Translations under genes and position numbers: made by a program
Notes under the pieces: generated by a model
The model's database searches: none
What the model was told of the DNA's origin: nothing
What the model saw: the letters and a program-made list of their open reading frames with translations, nothing else
NCBI GenBank assembly: GCA_021464415.1
Contig: CM038468.1
Coordinates: forward strand, 186,001 to 250,000
Origin: Lonicera japonica
Lineage: Eukaryota; Streptophyta; Magnoliopsida; Dipsacales; Caprifoliaceae
Reading direction: 5' to 3'
Length of the DNA: 64,000 bases
In this document: piece after piece, positions 43,283 to 54,417 of the stretch
Layout: each line of letters starts with the position of its first letter
How positions within the stretch are numbered: position 1 is the stretch's first letter

Positions 43283-46200
43283 CTATTGATAATACTTCTT
43301 CAGTCGATCCATGTTGACTGGAGAATGCAGTAATTGTCCATCCAAATCAGCGAGTATAGCGGCACCCCCTGTATCAATCTCTTTGACGATGTATGGCCCT
43401 GTCCACTTTTGCCCGAACTTCCCTCTTGGGTCTCTGGCTGGTTCTCGAATTTCTTTCAACACGATGTCGTTCTCATTGATACCCCGAGTCTTTACCTTTT
43501 GATTAAATGCCCGAGCGATTCTCCTCTGATACCCTTGGTGGTGATATGCGGCTTTCAATCTTTTCTCATCTAACAATGCCAACTCGTCGTAACGTGCCTG
43601 GACCCATTCCAGCTCATTAACTTGATTCTCTAACATTACTCTGAGAGAGGGAACCTCTAATTCAACAGGGAGGACTGCTTCCATCCCGTATGTAAGTGAA
43701 AATGGTGTTGCCCCGGTAGAGACCCTTTCAGTGGTGCGGTATCCCCATAATGCGTATGGTAATTTCTCTGGCCAGTCCCGACAGGTGTCGGTCATCTTGC
43801 TCAGGATATTCTTCAGATTCTTGTTGGCGGCTTCAACTGCCCCATTAGTTTGCGGTCGGTATGGCGAAGATCTGTGTCGGGTAATACCGTATTCTTCTAA
43901 GACTGTATTAGCTTCTCATTCAAAGTGGGTGCCGTTGTCCGAGACGATCTTGTGTGGGACCCCATACCGGCAGACGATATTCCTTTTGATGAATCTGTCA
44001 ACTTTCTTGGCATCCAAGGTCTGGTAAGACTCGGCTTCCACCCATTTGGTGAAGTAGTCGATGGCCACTAGTATGAATTCATGGCCGTTGCTGGCTTTGT
44101 GCGAAATCTTCCCAATGACGTCGATTCCCCATGTAGGGAAGGGCCAGGGAGCAGTCATGTTGTACAACTCTTTCGGAGAAAGTTTCTGAGACTTAGCGTA
44201 AATTTGGCACTTGTGACAACGGCGTACGTGGTTAATGCAGTCGTTTTGTAGGGTAGACCAAAAATAACCTTGTCTGATGATTTTGCGGGCAAGTGTATGA
44301 CCGCTCATATGAGGTCCGCAATCGCCTCCATGTATCTGATCCATCATTTTGACTGATTCTTTTTCGGTGAGACATTGAAGATGGGTCCTGTCGTAGTTCC
44401 TCTTATACAGCCTTCTGGCACAAAGTATGAACCCGGATGCTAACCTTCTGAGTGTGACCCGCGTTTTCTTATCTGTTTGCTCGGGATACAGATGATTTTT
44501 CAATAAGTTCCAGATGTCATAAAACCAAGTAGTCGAGTCCCCCTCTTTTTCGTTCTCTACCTCAAGGGCCATGCAGTGTGCTGGCCCTGATTTCCTTTGT
44601 ACCGTAAGAGTAATTTCTTCCATCCCCTCCGGGATATCGATCATAGATGCCAAGGTTGCCAGTGCGTCAGCAAAACTGTTCTGTGACCTGGGGACATAGT
44701 AAAACTCTGCATGCTCGAACTTTCCTGCGACATCCTCTAGTCGGGTGAGGTAAGGGACTAATTTCTCATATCTGATCTTCATTCCTTCAGAACTTGGTGG
44801 ACCACCAGTGCTGAATCTCCGTATACCTGTATTCTCTGTATACCCCTTTGGAGCGCGATTTCCAACCCAAGTATGCAGGCTTCATATTCGGCCATGTTGT
44901 TGGTGCAAAGAAATCTAAACGATACGATACCGAGGAGTGAGTTTGATCTGGAGAGACCAAAAGGATGCCTATCCAGTTTCCGTTTCGATTGGCGGCCCCG
45001 TCGAAATATAATTTCCAGTCTTCATCGATCTCGACATTCATGATAGTTTCATCCGGGAACTCGACTTCTTCTAGCATGTCCCCCAATATCGGATTGTGGG
45101 CCAGGTAATCAGCTATGATCTTGCCTTTGACTGCCTTCTGGGTCATGTAGGTGATGTCAAATTCGGAGAGCATGAATAACCACTTTGCCATACGATTCGA
45201 GAGAGCTGGTTTCTCGAAGAGGTATTTTAGCGGATCAATTCGTGATGCCAGGATGACTGGAAAGACTAACATGTAGTACCGTAATTTCTGTGTTACCCAG
45301 ACGAGAGCGGCGCATGACTTCTCTAGCGGTGTGTAGTTTATCTCAAATGGGGACACTTTTTTGCTGATGTAGTAGATAGCTTGTTCTTTTCGAGTATCAA
45401 CTACATGTTGGGCTAGCATAGCTCCTGCAGCTGAATTCATAACCGTTAGGTATAAGATTAGTGCCAGTCCGGTCTGTGGTGGGGCTAATACTGGGGGATT
45501 GGAGAGATAGTCCTTGATTCTATCAAAAGCCTCCTGGCACTGTTCGTCCCACTCTCCCGGTGAAGATTTCCTCAGGAGTTTGAAGATGGGCTCGCAGGTC
45601 TGAGTGAGCTGAGAGATGAATCTACTGATGTACTGCAAGTTACCCAAAAACCCCCGGACTTCTTTCTCGGTACGAGTCTCAGGCATTTCTTGGATAGCTC
45701 GAACCTTGGCAGGGTCTACCTCGATTCCTTTCTTACTAACAACATAACCTAAGAGTTTTCCCTTGGTCACCCCGAACACACACTTTTGCTGATTGAGCCT
45801 CATCTGGTACTGGTGGAGGCGGTCAAAAAAGGCTCGTAAGGCTGGTACATGGCCTTCCCTTTCTTTTGATTTGATTATCATGTCGTCCACATATACTTCT
45901 ACTTCTTTGTGGATCATGTCGTGGAAGATAGCTGTAGCTGCCCTCTGATATGTTGCCCCAGCATTCTTCAGCCCGAATGGCATAATAGTGTAGCAGTATG
46001 TTCCCCATGGCGTGATAAATGTTGTTTTCTCTTGGTGATCTGGGTGCATCTTGATCTGATTATACCCGGCAAAACCGTCCACAAATGACTTCAAGGCATG
46101 GTTGGCAGTATTATCCACTATCAAATCAATGTTGGGTAATGGGAAATCGTCTTTTGGGCAGGCTTTATTGAGATCTCGGTAATCCACACACATGCGGACC

Positions 46201-46983
46201 TTCCCATTTGCCTTCGGAACGGGCACAATGTTGGCTAACCATAAAGGGTATCTCGTGCATGACTATTTGGCTGTTTAAACCTGGCATATCAGCATAGGAC
46301 AAGGCGAAGATATCCACGTACTCATTTAGAGTTTGTGTGAATTCTTCTCTTTCTGTCTCATTTAGACTTGCCCCAATACGGACTTCCTTCCTTTCCTCTT
46401 ATGTTCCAAGGTTAATTATAAGAGTGTCTCCTTCTTCGCTTTGTATACGCTGACCCTCCCGTTCAGGGTGTTCATTTAGTCTTTCCAACTCCATATAAGC
46501 AATTACAGAATTGGAACTAACAGGATAACGCAAAATAGAGTCTTCCTCATTAATGATAGTGCTTACAGGTACAAGTTTGAAAAGTAAATTTAGGAAAGAC
46601 TCTTCCCTACCCTTTCCCCCACTCTTATCTTTCACCCTTACAATTTCACTTTTTTCCCCCTCTTTCTGGTAATCTGGATCAGCGTGTATTAGGTGTACAG
46701 GGTCGTCTCTTGGCTCGTCATCCCCTAGAGCCATGATATCGAAGAGATTTCCGGTCATTTCTTCCTCTTCCTTGTCTTCACTTTCTTTTCCTGGTCCGAT
46801 CGTCAATTTGGTAGAGAAGTTGTGCATAACGTTTTCCTTGATATAAAGGTCCTCTTCATAGAAGATTTCCCATCCCGGAAGGCTATCTCCATCACTGTTT
46901 CTCCAAGGCTCTTGAAAGCCACAAAAGGGGAAATCCTCTCCTTCTTTGACAAAAAACCCATTCAGAGAGCTGAAACTCAGATA
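43283..46983 (-). pseudogene. Tat element A pol (RT, RNase H, second RNase H, integrase), broken
   Basis: Reads on the minus strand after a single in-frame TAG that closes gag-protease. Blocks: KEGEDFPFCGFQEPW leader; reverse transcriptase with KANGKVRMCVDYRDLNKACP, FGLKNAGATYQRA and VEVYVDDMIIKS; RNase H (QAIYYISKKVSPFEINYTPL); second archaeal-type RNase H (YFDGAANRNGN) marking the Tat lineage; integrase zinc region (GPHMSGHTLARKII...CHKCQIYA) and core (WGIDVIGKI...FTKWVE...SDNGTHF...NGAVEAANKNL). Lesions: TAA near 46396, a ~130-base deletion near 46240 that removes the segment before the RT, a frame change near 44910, and a TGA near 43914. It ends with LPVNMDRLKKYYQ-type text (as HSPVNMDRLKKYYQ). 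Confidence 0.9.
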
Positions 46984-48849
46984 CTAATGCCCTCGGCTCA
47001 TTTTCTCTTGGTCGTCCTCTCCGGTGTGTTGATACCCCAAACCTTCCCTTTCAAACCTCAGTATCGGTTCTAAAGCCTGAAGTAATCCTGATTGTCTCGT
47101 TCCCAAACTGGCTCCAGGTAAGTATTTCATCTTTCTCAACATATTCGTGATCTTGGTGCTGAGACCGGGGATATTATCAGGGGGTAGATACTCGATTCTC
47201 TGGGTGGTGAGAGCTTGTACTTGAGGCTCATAGGAAAAGCCCCCCAACTGTATGCTCTGACTACCGATGCCCAAAACAGGTAACTCCAGATCTGCCAAGG
47301 TCCTTTCAGGATATCCTTGGATGGTGATTACGTTCCCATCGAATGGTATCTTGATCTTCTGGTGTAAGGAGGAGGGGAGTGCTCCTATGTCGTGTAGCCA
47401 TGCTCTTCCCAACAGTAGGTTGAAACTGGAGGGAATGTCTATGATTTGGAACTCGGCCGAAAAGCTTCCGGGACCGACCATGAGATCAAGCTTCAAAGAA
47501 CCCAGAACGGCCCTCCTGGTGTTGTCATAGGCCCTGACGGTTACGGCTGATGGAGAAAGTTCTGAATCCAATATACCCAGGCATCTGGCGGTCTTCAGGG
47601 GGCAAACATTTATAGTCGACCCGTTATCGTTGAGAACTTGCGGCAGGATTTTTCCTCGAGTCCGAACAGTGATGTGGAGAGCCAGGCTGTGTTTCTTCCC
47701 CAATGGAGATAAGTCTTCATCTGAAAATGACAGACTTCTTTGAACTATAAGTGACCCAATCATGCTTGGCAGTTGTTCGGGCGTGGAGTCTGGCGATATG
47801 ACAGCCTCATCTAGGAGTTTGATGAAAGCGGTCTTGTGAGGTTTGGAGGCGACCAGGAGGCCCCAAATGGTGATGTGGGCCTGGGTTTTCTTCAACTGTT
47901 CCAATACTCGATCTTCTCCTACTTCCTTAGGAGGTGGTGTTTTCTCGGCGTCCATTAGCGGTGGATGATATACCCTTCCCGAATGGGTAATTTGCTGTAT
48001 CCAAAGGGATGCTGGGTCTGATCCCTCTGAGACTTCCGGTGATTCTGGTTCTGTTGACCAACTGAAGGGTTTGGGGGAGGATTCTGTCATACAGATTGTC
48101 TCCTTGGGAAGGCCTCGGGGATTCCATGGTTGTTTCTTCCTGTCTTGGGTCCATCCTATCCCAGCTTTTTCGGGATTGGTTTTGATTGAAAGTGGCTGTG
48201 AGATCCCCTGATTGGTTCTTCCTAAACCCTGCCCGGGCAGAAAGTTCATCTTAGCCATCCATTGGTCGATTATCGGATTAAGGCCTGGCGCCATTTGAGC
48301 CTTTGCTGGCGGTACGACGGGTGCCTTGCAGGCTGGGTCATCTCGAATGAGTCTTACGAGGTCAAAGCCTTCTTCATCAGTGGTCAAGGCATTAATTCCC
48401 GCAGGTGGAGCATGGTTGGGAAGTGGGTTGTTGGTAACATTGGGCCCGCCAGGTGCGGGAATGGTTCCGGCTTCAATGAGGTCCTGCATACGGTGACGAA
48501 GAGCCAAGCAGCGTTCCGTGTCATGGCCTGCTGCTTGATGGTATGCACAGTTTTCATTCATCCTCCAAGTAACGGGAATAGGACTTGGTGGAGGACGTGG
48601 GTTGAGTGGGGTGATTAGTCCAGCTTTTCGGAGTAGTTCCAAGCTTTTGACCAGGGTAGTGGGAAGAGTACAGAAGTTCCTTTTTCTCCTGACTTCAGTG
48701 CTCGAAGAATCTCCTTGCGCTGGCCAATTCATCGGGGGTGCTTGTTGTGACTGCTGAAACGGATTCGGTTGGTACGGGTACTGTGAACACCCCAATCCAC
48801 GACTCTCGTGCGAATACTGATTTTCTTTAAGCATCCTGCATTTAATCAT
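46984..48849 (-). pseudogene. Tat element A gag-protease, N-terminally truncated
   Basis: A 621-codon open frame that starts where the gag of element B is at about residue 470. Seen: a zinc-binding-like segment NENCAYHQAAGHDTERCLAL, a first G-patch-like region (FLPGQGLGRTNQGI...AGIGW), a linker, the protease block ILPQVLNDNGSTINVCPL (DNGS active site as usual for Tat) and NLLLGRAWLHDIGALPSSLH, then a second G-patch-like region (YLPGASLGTRQSGL...REGLGY). It ends at a TAG in frame with pol. The capsid domain is missing because element B is inserted near 48850. The upstream minus-strand text includes a TTAAATGCAG acceptor-like sequence, so the visible ATG is probably not a real start. Confidence 0.85.
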
Positions 48850-49039
48850 GAATCATCATACATGTAGAAAGACTGATAGGAAAGACTCCAATTTTGGACG
48901 CGTTGGGAGTCTAAGATAACCCTTGTTGCCTCTTCGCTTACTAAGACGGGGATCGACCTGCCCGGTCAGGTCGCGAGGTGCGGGGCAGCGCCCCGTTAGA
49001 AAATTTGGTTTTTTCCGAGCGCTCCTGCACATTTTTTTA

Positions 49040-50153
49040 TGAGCCAGCCGCACCCCCCTGTCGCACGCCCAACCGTACGGCTACCTGCCAACCGTACGGT
49101 TGGCACCTCCTAGCCGCACCCCCCTGTCGCACGCCCAACCGTACGGCTACCTGCCAACCGTACGGTTGGCACCTTCTAACCGCACCCCCTAGTCGCACGC
49201 CCAACCGTACGGCTACCTGCCAGCCGTACGGCTGGCACACCCTGTCGCACGCCCCAGCCGCACCCCATGCGGCTACCCCTGCGGTTGGCCTCTTTTGGAG
49301 CGTTTTTGGCGCAAATGTTGCTATAAATAGGACCCTTGGGATCCCATTCTTGGGGCATCAAGATTGAATAGTATTTTGGGTAAGAAGGAGCTTTGTCAAA
49401 GTATCTAGAAAGTCATTTTTAGAGAAATTCTGAGAGAAGGCTAGTGAGAGAAAGCTCTAGAGAGAGAAAGCTTTAGAGAAAGAAGGAAGACAAGGCAAAG
49501 TCCTCCTATCTTCTGCAAGCGCAGCAGGTATAACTTTCTACCAAATCCTTAATTTCAGTACTGCATTTAATTTCGTTTTTAATATAGAAAATTAGATAAC
49601 TTGCAAAGAAGTTCACTGCTTTCAAAACAAATCCTTTCTAAGTTTTACAAGAAATCTAAAACCTGTTTTGACACGTTTTCAAAACAAACAAAAATACAAA
49701 AACAGTTTCCAAAAGAAAGGAACTACGAGACTCTGATTTCATTCTACGAATGAATACGTAGGCGCTCGCAAAGCTCGAGTCTGATTTCAAAATATTGTTT
49801 TAAACTAAATTTATCCGGAAAGGACTATTCTAAAAAACCATTCGAACTACTTGCAAGATATCTAAAATAGGAATTAAATACATGATCCATTAAGAGACCG
49901 AAAGGGCGAATTGGGTGCCTAACACCTTCCCAATTCGTAATGTAGTTCCCGAACCCTAGCAAAGTCAATTTTCAAAATAAATCTCTGGTTTCAAACGTAT
50001 GAAAGATAGTTCGTTTTCGAATCATCCTTCGTACGACCTTTTGTTTGTTTTCTCGTAAAACAAACTGGCGACTCTACAAAACACGTTTTCAAAGAAAACC
50101 GAGAAAGGACTACTCTTTTCTCCTTCTCGGGGGTATGGGTCCGGATTCTCACA
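49040..50153 (+). repeat. 5' LTR of Tat element B (left edge approximate)
   Basis: The end GGATTCTCACA (50143-50153) matches element A and is followed directly by the primer binding site. U3 holds the palindrome array and TATA box at 49321. The 49894-49935 block (GAGACCGAAAGGGCGAATTG, GGTGCCTAACACCTTC) is shared with the other Tat LTRs. A TGGCGACTCT 10-mer at 50066-50075 repeats the primer binding site sequence inside U5. A donor-like CAGCAG|GTATAA lies at about 49527. Confidence 0.75.
49073..49330 (+). promoter_or_regulatory. LTR promoter of element B: six CCGTACGG palindromes and TATA box
   Basis: Palindromic cores CCGTACGG at 49073, 49092, 49139, 49158, 49205 and 49224 (8 bases each). They form three pairs 19 bases apart inside a 66-base tandem repeat. 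The most symmetrical copies extend to CCAACCGTACGGTTGG. CTATAAATAG lies at 49321-49330. The same box precedes both antisense genes of element B. Confidence 0.85.
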
Positions 50154-50154
50154 G

Positions 50155-50171
50155 TGGCGACTCTGCTGGGG
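50155..50171 (+). other. Primer binding site of element B
   Basis: TGGCGACTCTGCTGGGG begins two bases after the LTR end. This is the Tat/Ogre-type site, reported for the lineage as complementary to a tRNA-Arg 3' end. Confidence 0.8.
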
Positions 50172-51193
50172 ATAGTAGAGAACTAAGCTCTGACATAATG
50201 GATCATATATTTAATTCCTGTTATTTATTAGGTTTAGGTCTTGTAAGCCTTAGTTCTAGGATAACATAGAAACGATTTAGGTGGATACCCTGATGCCTTT
50301 ATTTGCTAATTATGTGAGGAAGATCTTTTTCATAATTAAAATTGTGTAAATTACAGTAACAAACCCTAAAGAATTGATCAATAATGAACTGCCATATTGT
50401 TATTTTGCACGCACTCACGTCTTATCATGCATTTTCGCGAGTATGAATTTACCCTATCAACCTCGGGACCAGAGTCGTGACTAGGCCGTGGACTTGCGGG
50501 TCTGCACTAGCCAAAAGCGCCTGGGACCACTCTCCTTGGCCAAGTACTTACCGAGGTATATAGAGTGACGAGAACACTCACGTACCCGGGATGTATATCA
50601 AAAGGTTCTTACACGTACCTGCGCTCTTGAGGTATATCGTAAGACCTGCCAAATAGGAGGGAGCCTTAAACCTTACCCTCTTCAGCCACGCTTGCATATA
50701 GGGGAGTCAGCTTAGAACACAAAGATTTTATGCATGGTTTTAATGACCAACAGTCGTGAGAATCTAGTGAGCGGAAGCCCTGATTCCATGAACAAAGCAA
50801 CTCATGAGGAGAGACCTTCCCATATTTTTCAAATGATTTTTCGAAAAAAAAAAACTCTTTTCAAAATGATTTCCCAAAACTATAGACGGTCAGGGAACCC
50901 ATGGAATTCTATTCCTACCCTACCGCTATACGGGACTCTCAAGTTGTTGCCGTTGGTCTGTTTTCAATCTCACCTAAAGAAAAACTTTTTTGTGTGTTTA
51001 TTTTCGTCCCGATCGATGTATTTCTGGATAAGGTCCGGCAATTTCTAAATGATATATTGTTGTTATTTTCCGGGGGAATGCACGCGATCGAATTTGTCCT
51101 TTTTTCCGCAAGCAGCAGATATTCATCCTGGCCTCTGTGTGGGCTGGAAGAGATAGCACCGGGAGACTCGTCAGACCAGATTCCTCTGAAAAC
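50172..51193 (+). other. 5' leader of element B
   Basis: About 1 kb between primer binding site and gag without a credible gene. It contains several short upstream ATGs and an A-run at 50845-50854. Confidence 0.5.
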
Positions 51194-54100
51194 ATGGATC
51201 AGAATACCCCGAACCGGAATGTGAACAACCAATTGAACAATGCAGCGGATCCGCCGCCCGGTCCTTTTTACCCAAACCCGGGAATGCCGCAGAATAATAC
51301 TGTTGGGGGTCAGCCGCTACATCATACTCCATCCTTGAATGTTGATCCAAACCTAGCCAGTTCAAGCGGAAACATGAATGCCCCGTTACCGAATCCCGAA
51401 GATATGTATCGAATGTTGATGAATTTGAACCAAAGCATGACCATGTTATTAAGTGACAATAAAAATACTCGTGCCAAGTTGGACGAGTTGGCTAAAGGGC
51501 GCATGACAGAATCACCAAGAGAAACTCCGGTTATTCTACCACCACCACCGCCACTCTCAGTTCATACCGAAGTACCACCGCCATATGAACAGTTGAACCA
51601 ACCCAAACCCATGCCTGATCCGGTCGGCAATTGGTTACAACAGGACCTGACCAATCAAGCCCCTCCACAGATGCAACCGGTCCATGAACCATACCACGAT
51701 CCGTATTATGACCCAATGAGAAGGCCCATGAGTATCCAAGGGGAGGGCCCCACGCCAATAGAAACTCACCGGGGGGATAGAGACTTGTCTGAGCTTAAGG
51801 AGCAGTTGAAAGCACTTACCCAAAAAGTAGCTGAGAGTTCGAACGATTTAACCCAGATGCAAAGCTACAACTTATACCCTGAGGCTCGTTATCCCGTGGG
51901 TTTTAAGATGCCCTCCATCCCAAAATTTACAGGCACTACACCACCAGAACTCCATCTGAAATCTTATGTCCGTTCAATGAGAATTTATGATCTCGGTGAG
52001 GCTGAATTAGCCAATTCCTTTCACCTCACTTTGGCAGGACCAGCCCAGAGTTGGTTTTTGAACCTTGAAAAGCATCGTGTTAGATCATGGTCCGCCATTG
52101 TCCAAGAGTTTGTGTCACAGTACAAAACTAATGAGGAACTTAAAGTTACAAGGAAACATCTAGAGATGGCTAAGCAGAAGGAGAATGAGAGTATTAGTGA
52201 GTTTGTAACAAGATGGAGGGAACTGGCCGCCCAAATGGTGGAGCGCCTAGATGAAGAGGAACAACTCGGAATGATTGTGAAGAATTTGAAACCAGATATT
52301 CGGACCCAAATGGGACACCAGTTCTTTGGCAGGTTCAAAGCCTTACTCCACGTAGGCAACGAAATTGAGGAGGAATTAGCCAAACAGGCTGAAATCAAAA
52401 AATCCGCTTCACAGTACAAGAAGACTTCCACGTCTGCCATCAATCAAGTTACGTCTTCTGGGTCCTACGGTCGGGGGTATTCCGGCAACCCCTTTGGTCA
52501 AAACTCTGTGAAAAACATTGGGGATTTGGGATATCGTAACAACAACAACAGTAATCTCAGGACATTTGATCAGAATCGCTCACGAGATAGACATTTTTCG
52601 CAATTACCGGGACCATTGGGAAAGGTTTTCGAACAACTGAAAGAAGCCGGGATTATGTATCCCATGAATCCAAGGCCATTACCACAACAGATACCACCTC
52701 ATTGGAACATGAATGAACATTGCGAATATCACCAAGGCTTCGGACACACTACCGATAGTTGTATGGCCCTGCGGCATGCTATCCAGAACTTAATTGATAA
52801 CAAAAAGATTCCTGACCCGTCAGCCCCGAATGTTGCAAGGAATCCCCTCCCCAATCACCGGATAAATGCTATCGAGGAGGATTCAGATTTACCAGATCCT
52901 GTACTCTTGATTAAACCCGCCGGGAATACAGAAAATGTTGAAGTTTGGAAATTCAGCTGTCCAAAGCCTTCCCCCACAGTCATTCAATATACTCCACCGA
53001 GGTCCCAGAAATCCGTTGAAAAAGTCGAGGATGAAACATTGTTGGCGTTATCCGTTGATGAAACATGCACCATGCAGTCACAAGAGATGGTTAGCCCAAA
53101 AGTTATGGGCTGGATGAAACAAATGCAGTTCATACCAGGTTTTGGGCTCGGTAAACAGAATCAAGGGATCGCCCACTTTCCACAGTTTAAAGGCAACCCG
53201 AGGCGACAAGGGCTCGGGTATAACCAAGGAAAAACAATAAAAAAGAACACCCATCCAAGAAAGAATTGCTCACAGATAAACATGATCACCTTCAACTGGA
53301 ATACAGTTTCGCAAGTCAATGAGGGGCCACCTTCAACTCCAGTTGAAACACCTGAAGGGGCAAGTGATCCGGTCGCGACATGGGTCCAACAATTGACCCG
53401 TTCTGGGAGAGTGTACCAACCGCCAAATACCAAGCAACCTATTGATGTCGCTCTTCCCAACGAACCTGCAAAAAACCCGGAAGAAGGGCGTGTTGTTGAA
53501 CAATTAAAGAAAACACAAGCCCAAATTTCAATCTGGGGACTCCTGGTAGCATCCAAGCCACATCGTATGGCACTAATGAGAATGTTAGATGAATCGGTTG
53601 TTCCTCTTGAAGCCACCCCAAATGAGTTAACAGCGATGATCGCTTCAATGGGGGTACAAAAACAAGTTCTTGGGTTTTCTGATGAAGATTTATCACCACT
53701 GGGTCGGGATCATAACCAAGCTCTACATATCACCGTTGTTGCTTATGGAATGTCTATACCGTATGTGCTTGTCGATAACGGCTCTACAATTAACGTATGC
53801 CCGTTGAAAACTGCTGTTCGTTTGGGTATTGATTTAACTGCCATGGAAGAATCACCAGTCACAGTACGAGCATACGACAATACCAAGCGGGAGGTATTAG
53901 GTTCCGTCATGCTGAGTATGCAAATAGGACCGGCTTCATTTACCACTGAGTTTCAAGTCATAGATATCCCTTCAAGCTTTAATTTGTTGTTGGGACGAGT
54001 TTGGTTGCATGAGGTTGGCGCACTGCCTTCTTCCCTTCATCAAAAAATGAAAATACCCTTCAACGGGGATATCATCATCATCAAGGGAGATCCTGAAAGG

Positions 54101-54417
54101 ACAATAGTCCCAAAAAACTCGCCAGTATTGGGAATCGGAAGCCAAGATGTCCAACTCGGGGATTTTCGTATGAGCCAAAGGTGCAAACTCTTACCATGCA
54201 GACTGTGAATTATCTGCCCCCTGATGATATGTCGACCATGAATACGCAAGTAATAAAGATGATGAGGAAAATGGAATTTTTACCGGGGATTGGTTTGGGA
54301 AAATATCAAGCCGGCATTGCCCAAATGATCGAACCATTCCAACAACCGAGTCCTCTTGCCGGGTTGGGATATGTGGGAGATTTTAGCCGAATGAAAAGTT
54401 GCCGTATCTGCCGATAG
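51194..54417 (+). CDS. Gag-protease polyprotein of element B (one frameshift near 54167)
   Basis: ATG at 51194 (MDQNTPNRNVNNQ) chosen as the first Met after a stop-free but unconserved stretch. Pro/Asn-rich N-terminus (residues 1-190); coiled-coil-like LSELKEQLKALTQKVAESS; capsid (Retrotrans_gag) about 230-400 with AQSWFLNLEKHRVRSW and EFVTRWRELAAQM; zinc-binding-like NEHCEYHQGFGHTTDSCMAL; first G-patch (FIPGFGLGKQNQGI...QGLGY); protease with VLVDNGSTINVCPL and NLLLGRVWLHEVGALPSS; second G-patch (FLPGIGLGKYQAGI...AGLGY). A one-base loss near 54167 moves the frame between protease and the second G-patch, so the uninterrupted product ends at 54208. Gag assembles the particle; the protease matures it. 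The frame change may be a real lesion or a sequence error. Confidence 0.85.

Larger units (their letters stand above)
33161..48849 (-). mobile_element. Tat/Ogre-type Ty3/gypsy element A (decayed, 5' part displaced)
   Basis: Minus-strand element. From its 5' side: gag-protease (48849-46984, N-terminal half missing), pol (46983-43283), then two antisense genes on the plus strand (DUF7745-like 41820-43028, PMD 37264-41394), tandem-repeat arrays and the 3' LTR (about 34844-33161). Tandem RNase H domains and the RT text place it in the Tat lineage. Element B interrupts its gag near 48850, and the missing gag start and 5' LTR are expected beyond 64000. The left end abuts CCCGT (33156-33160), the probable target duplication. 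Confidence 0.85.
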
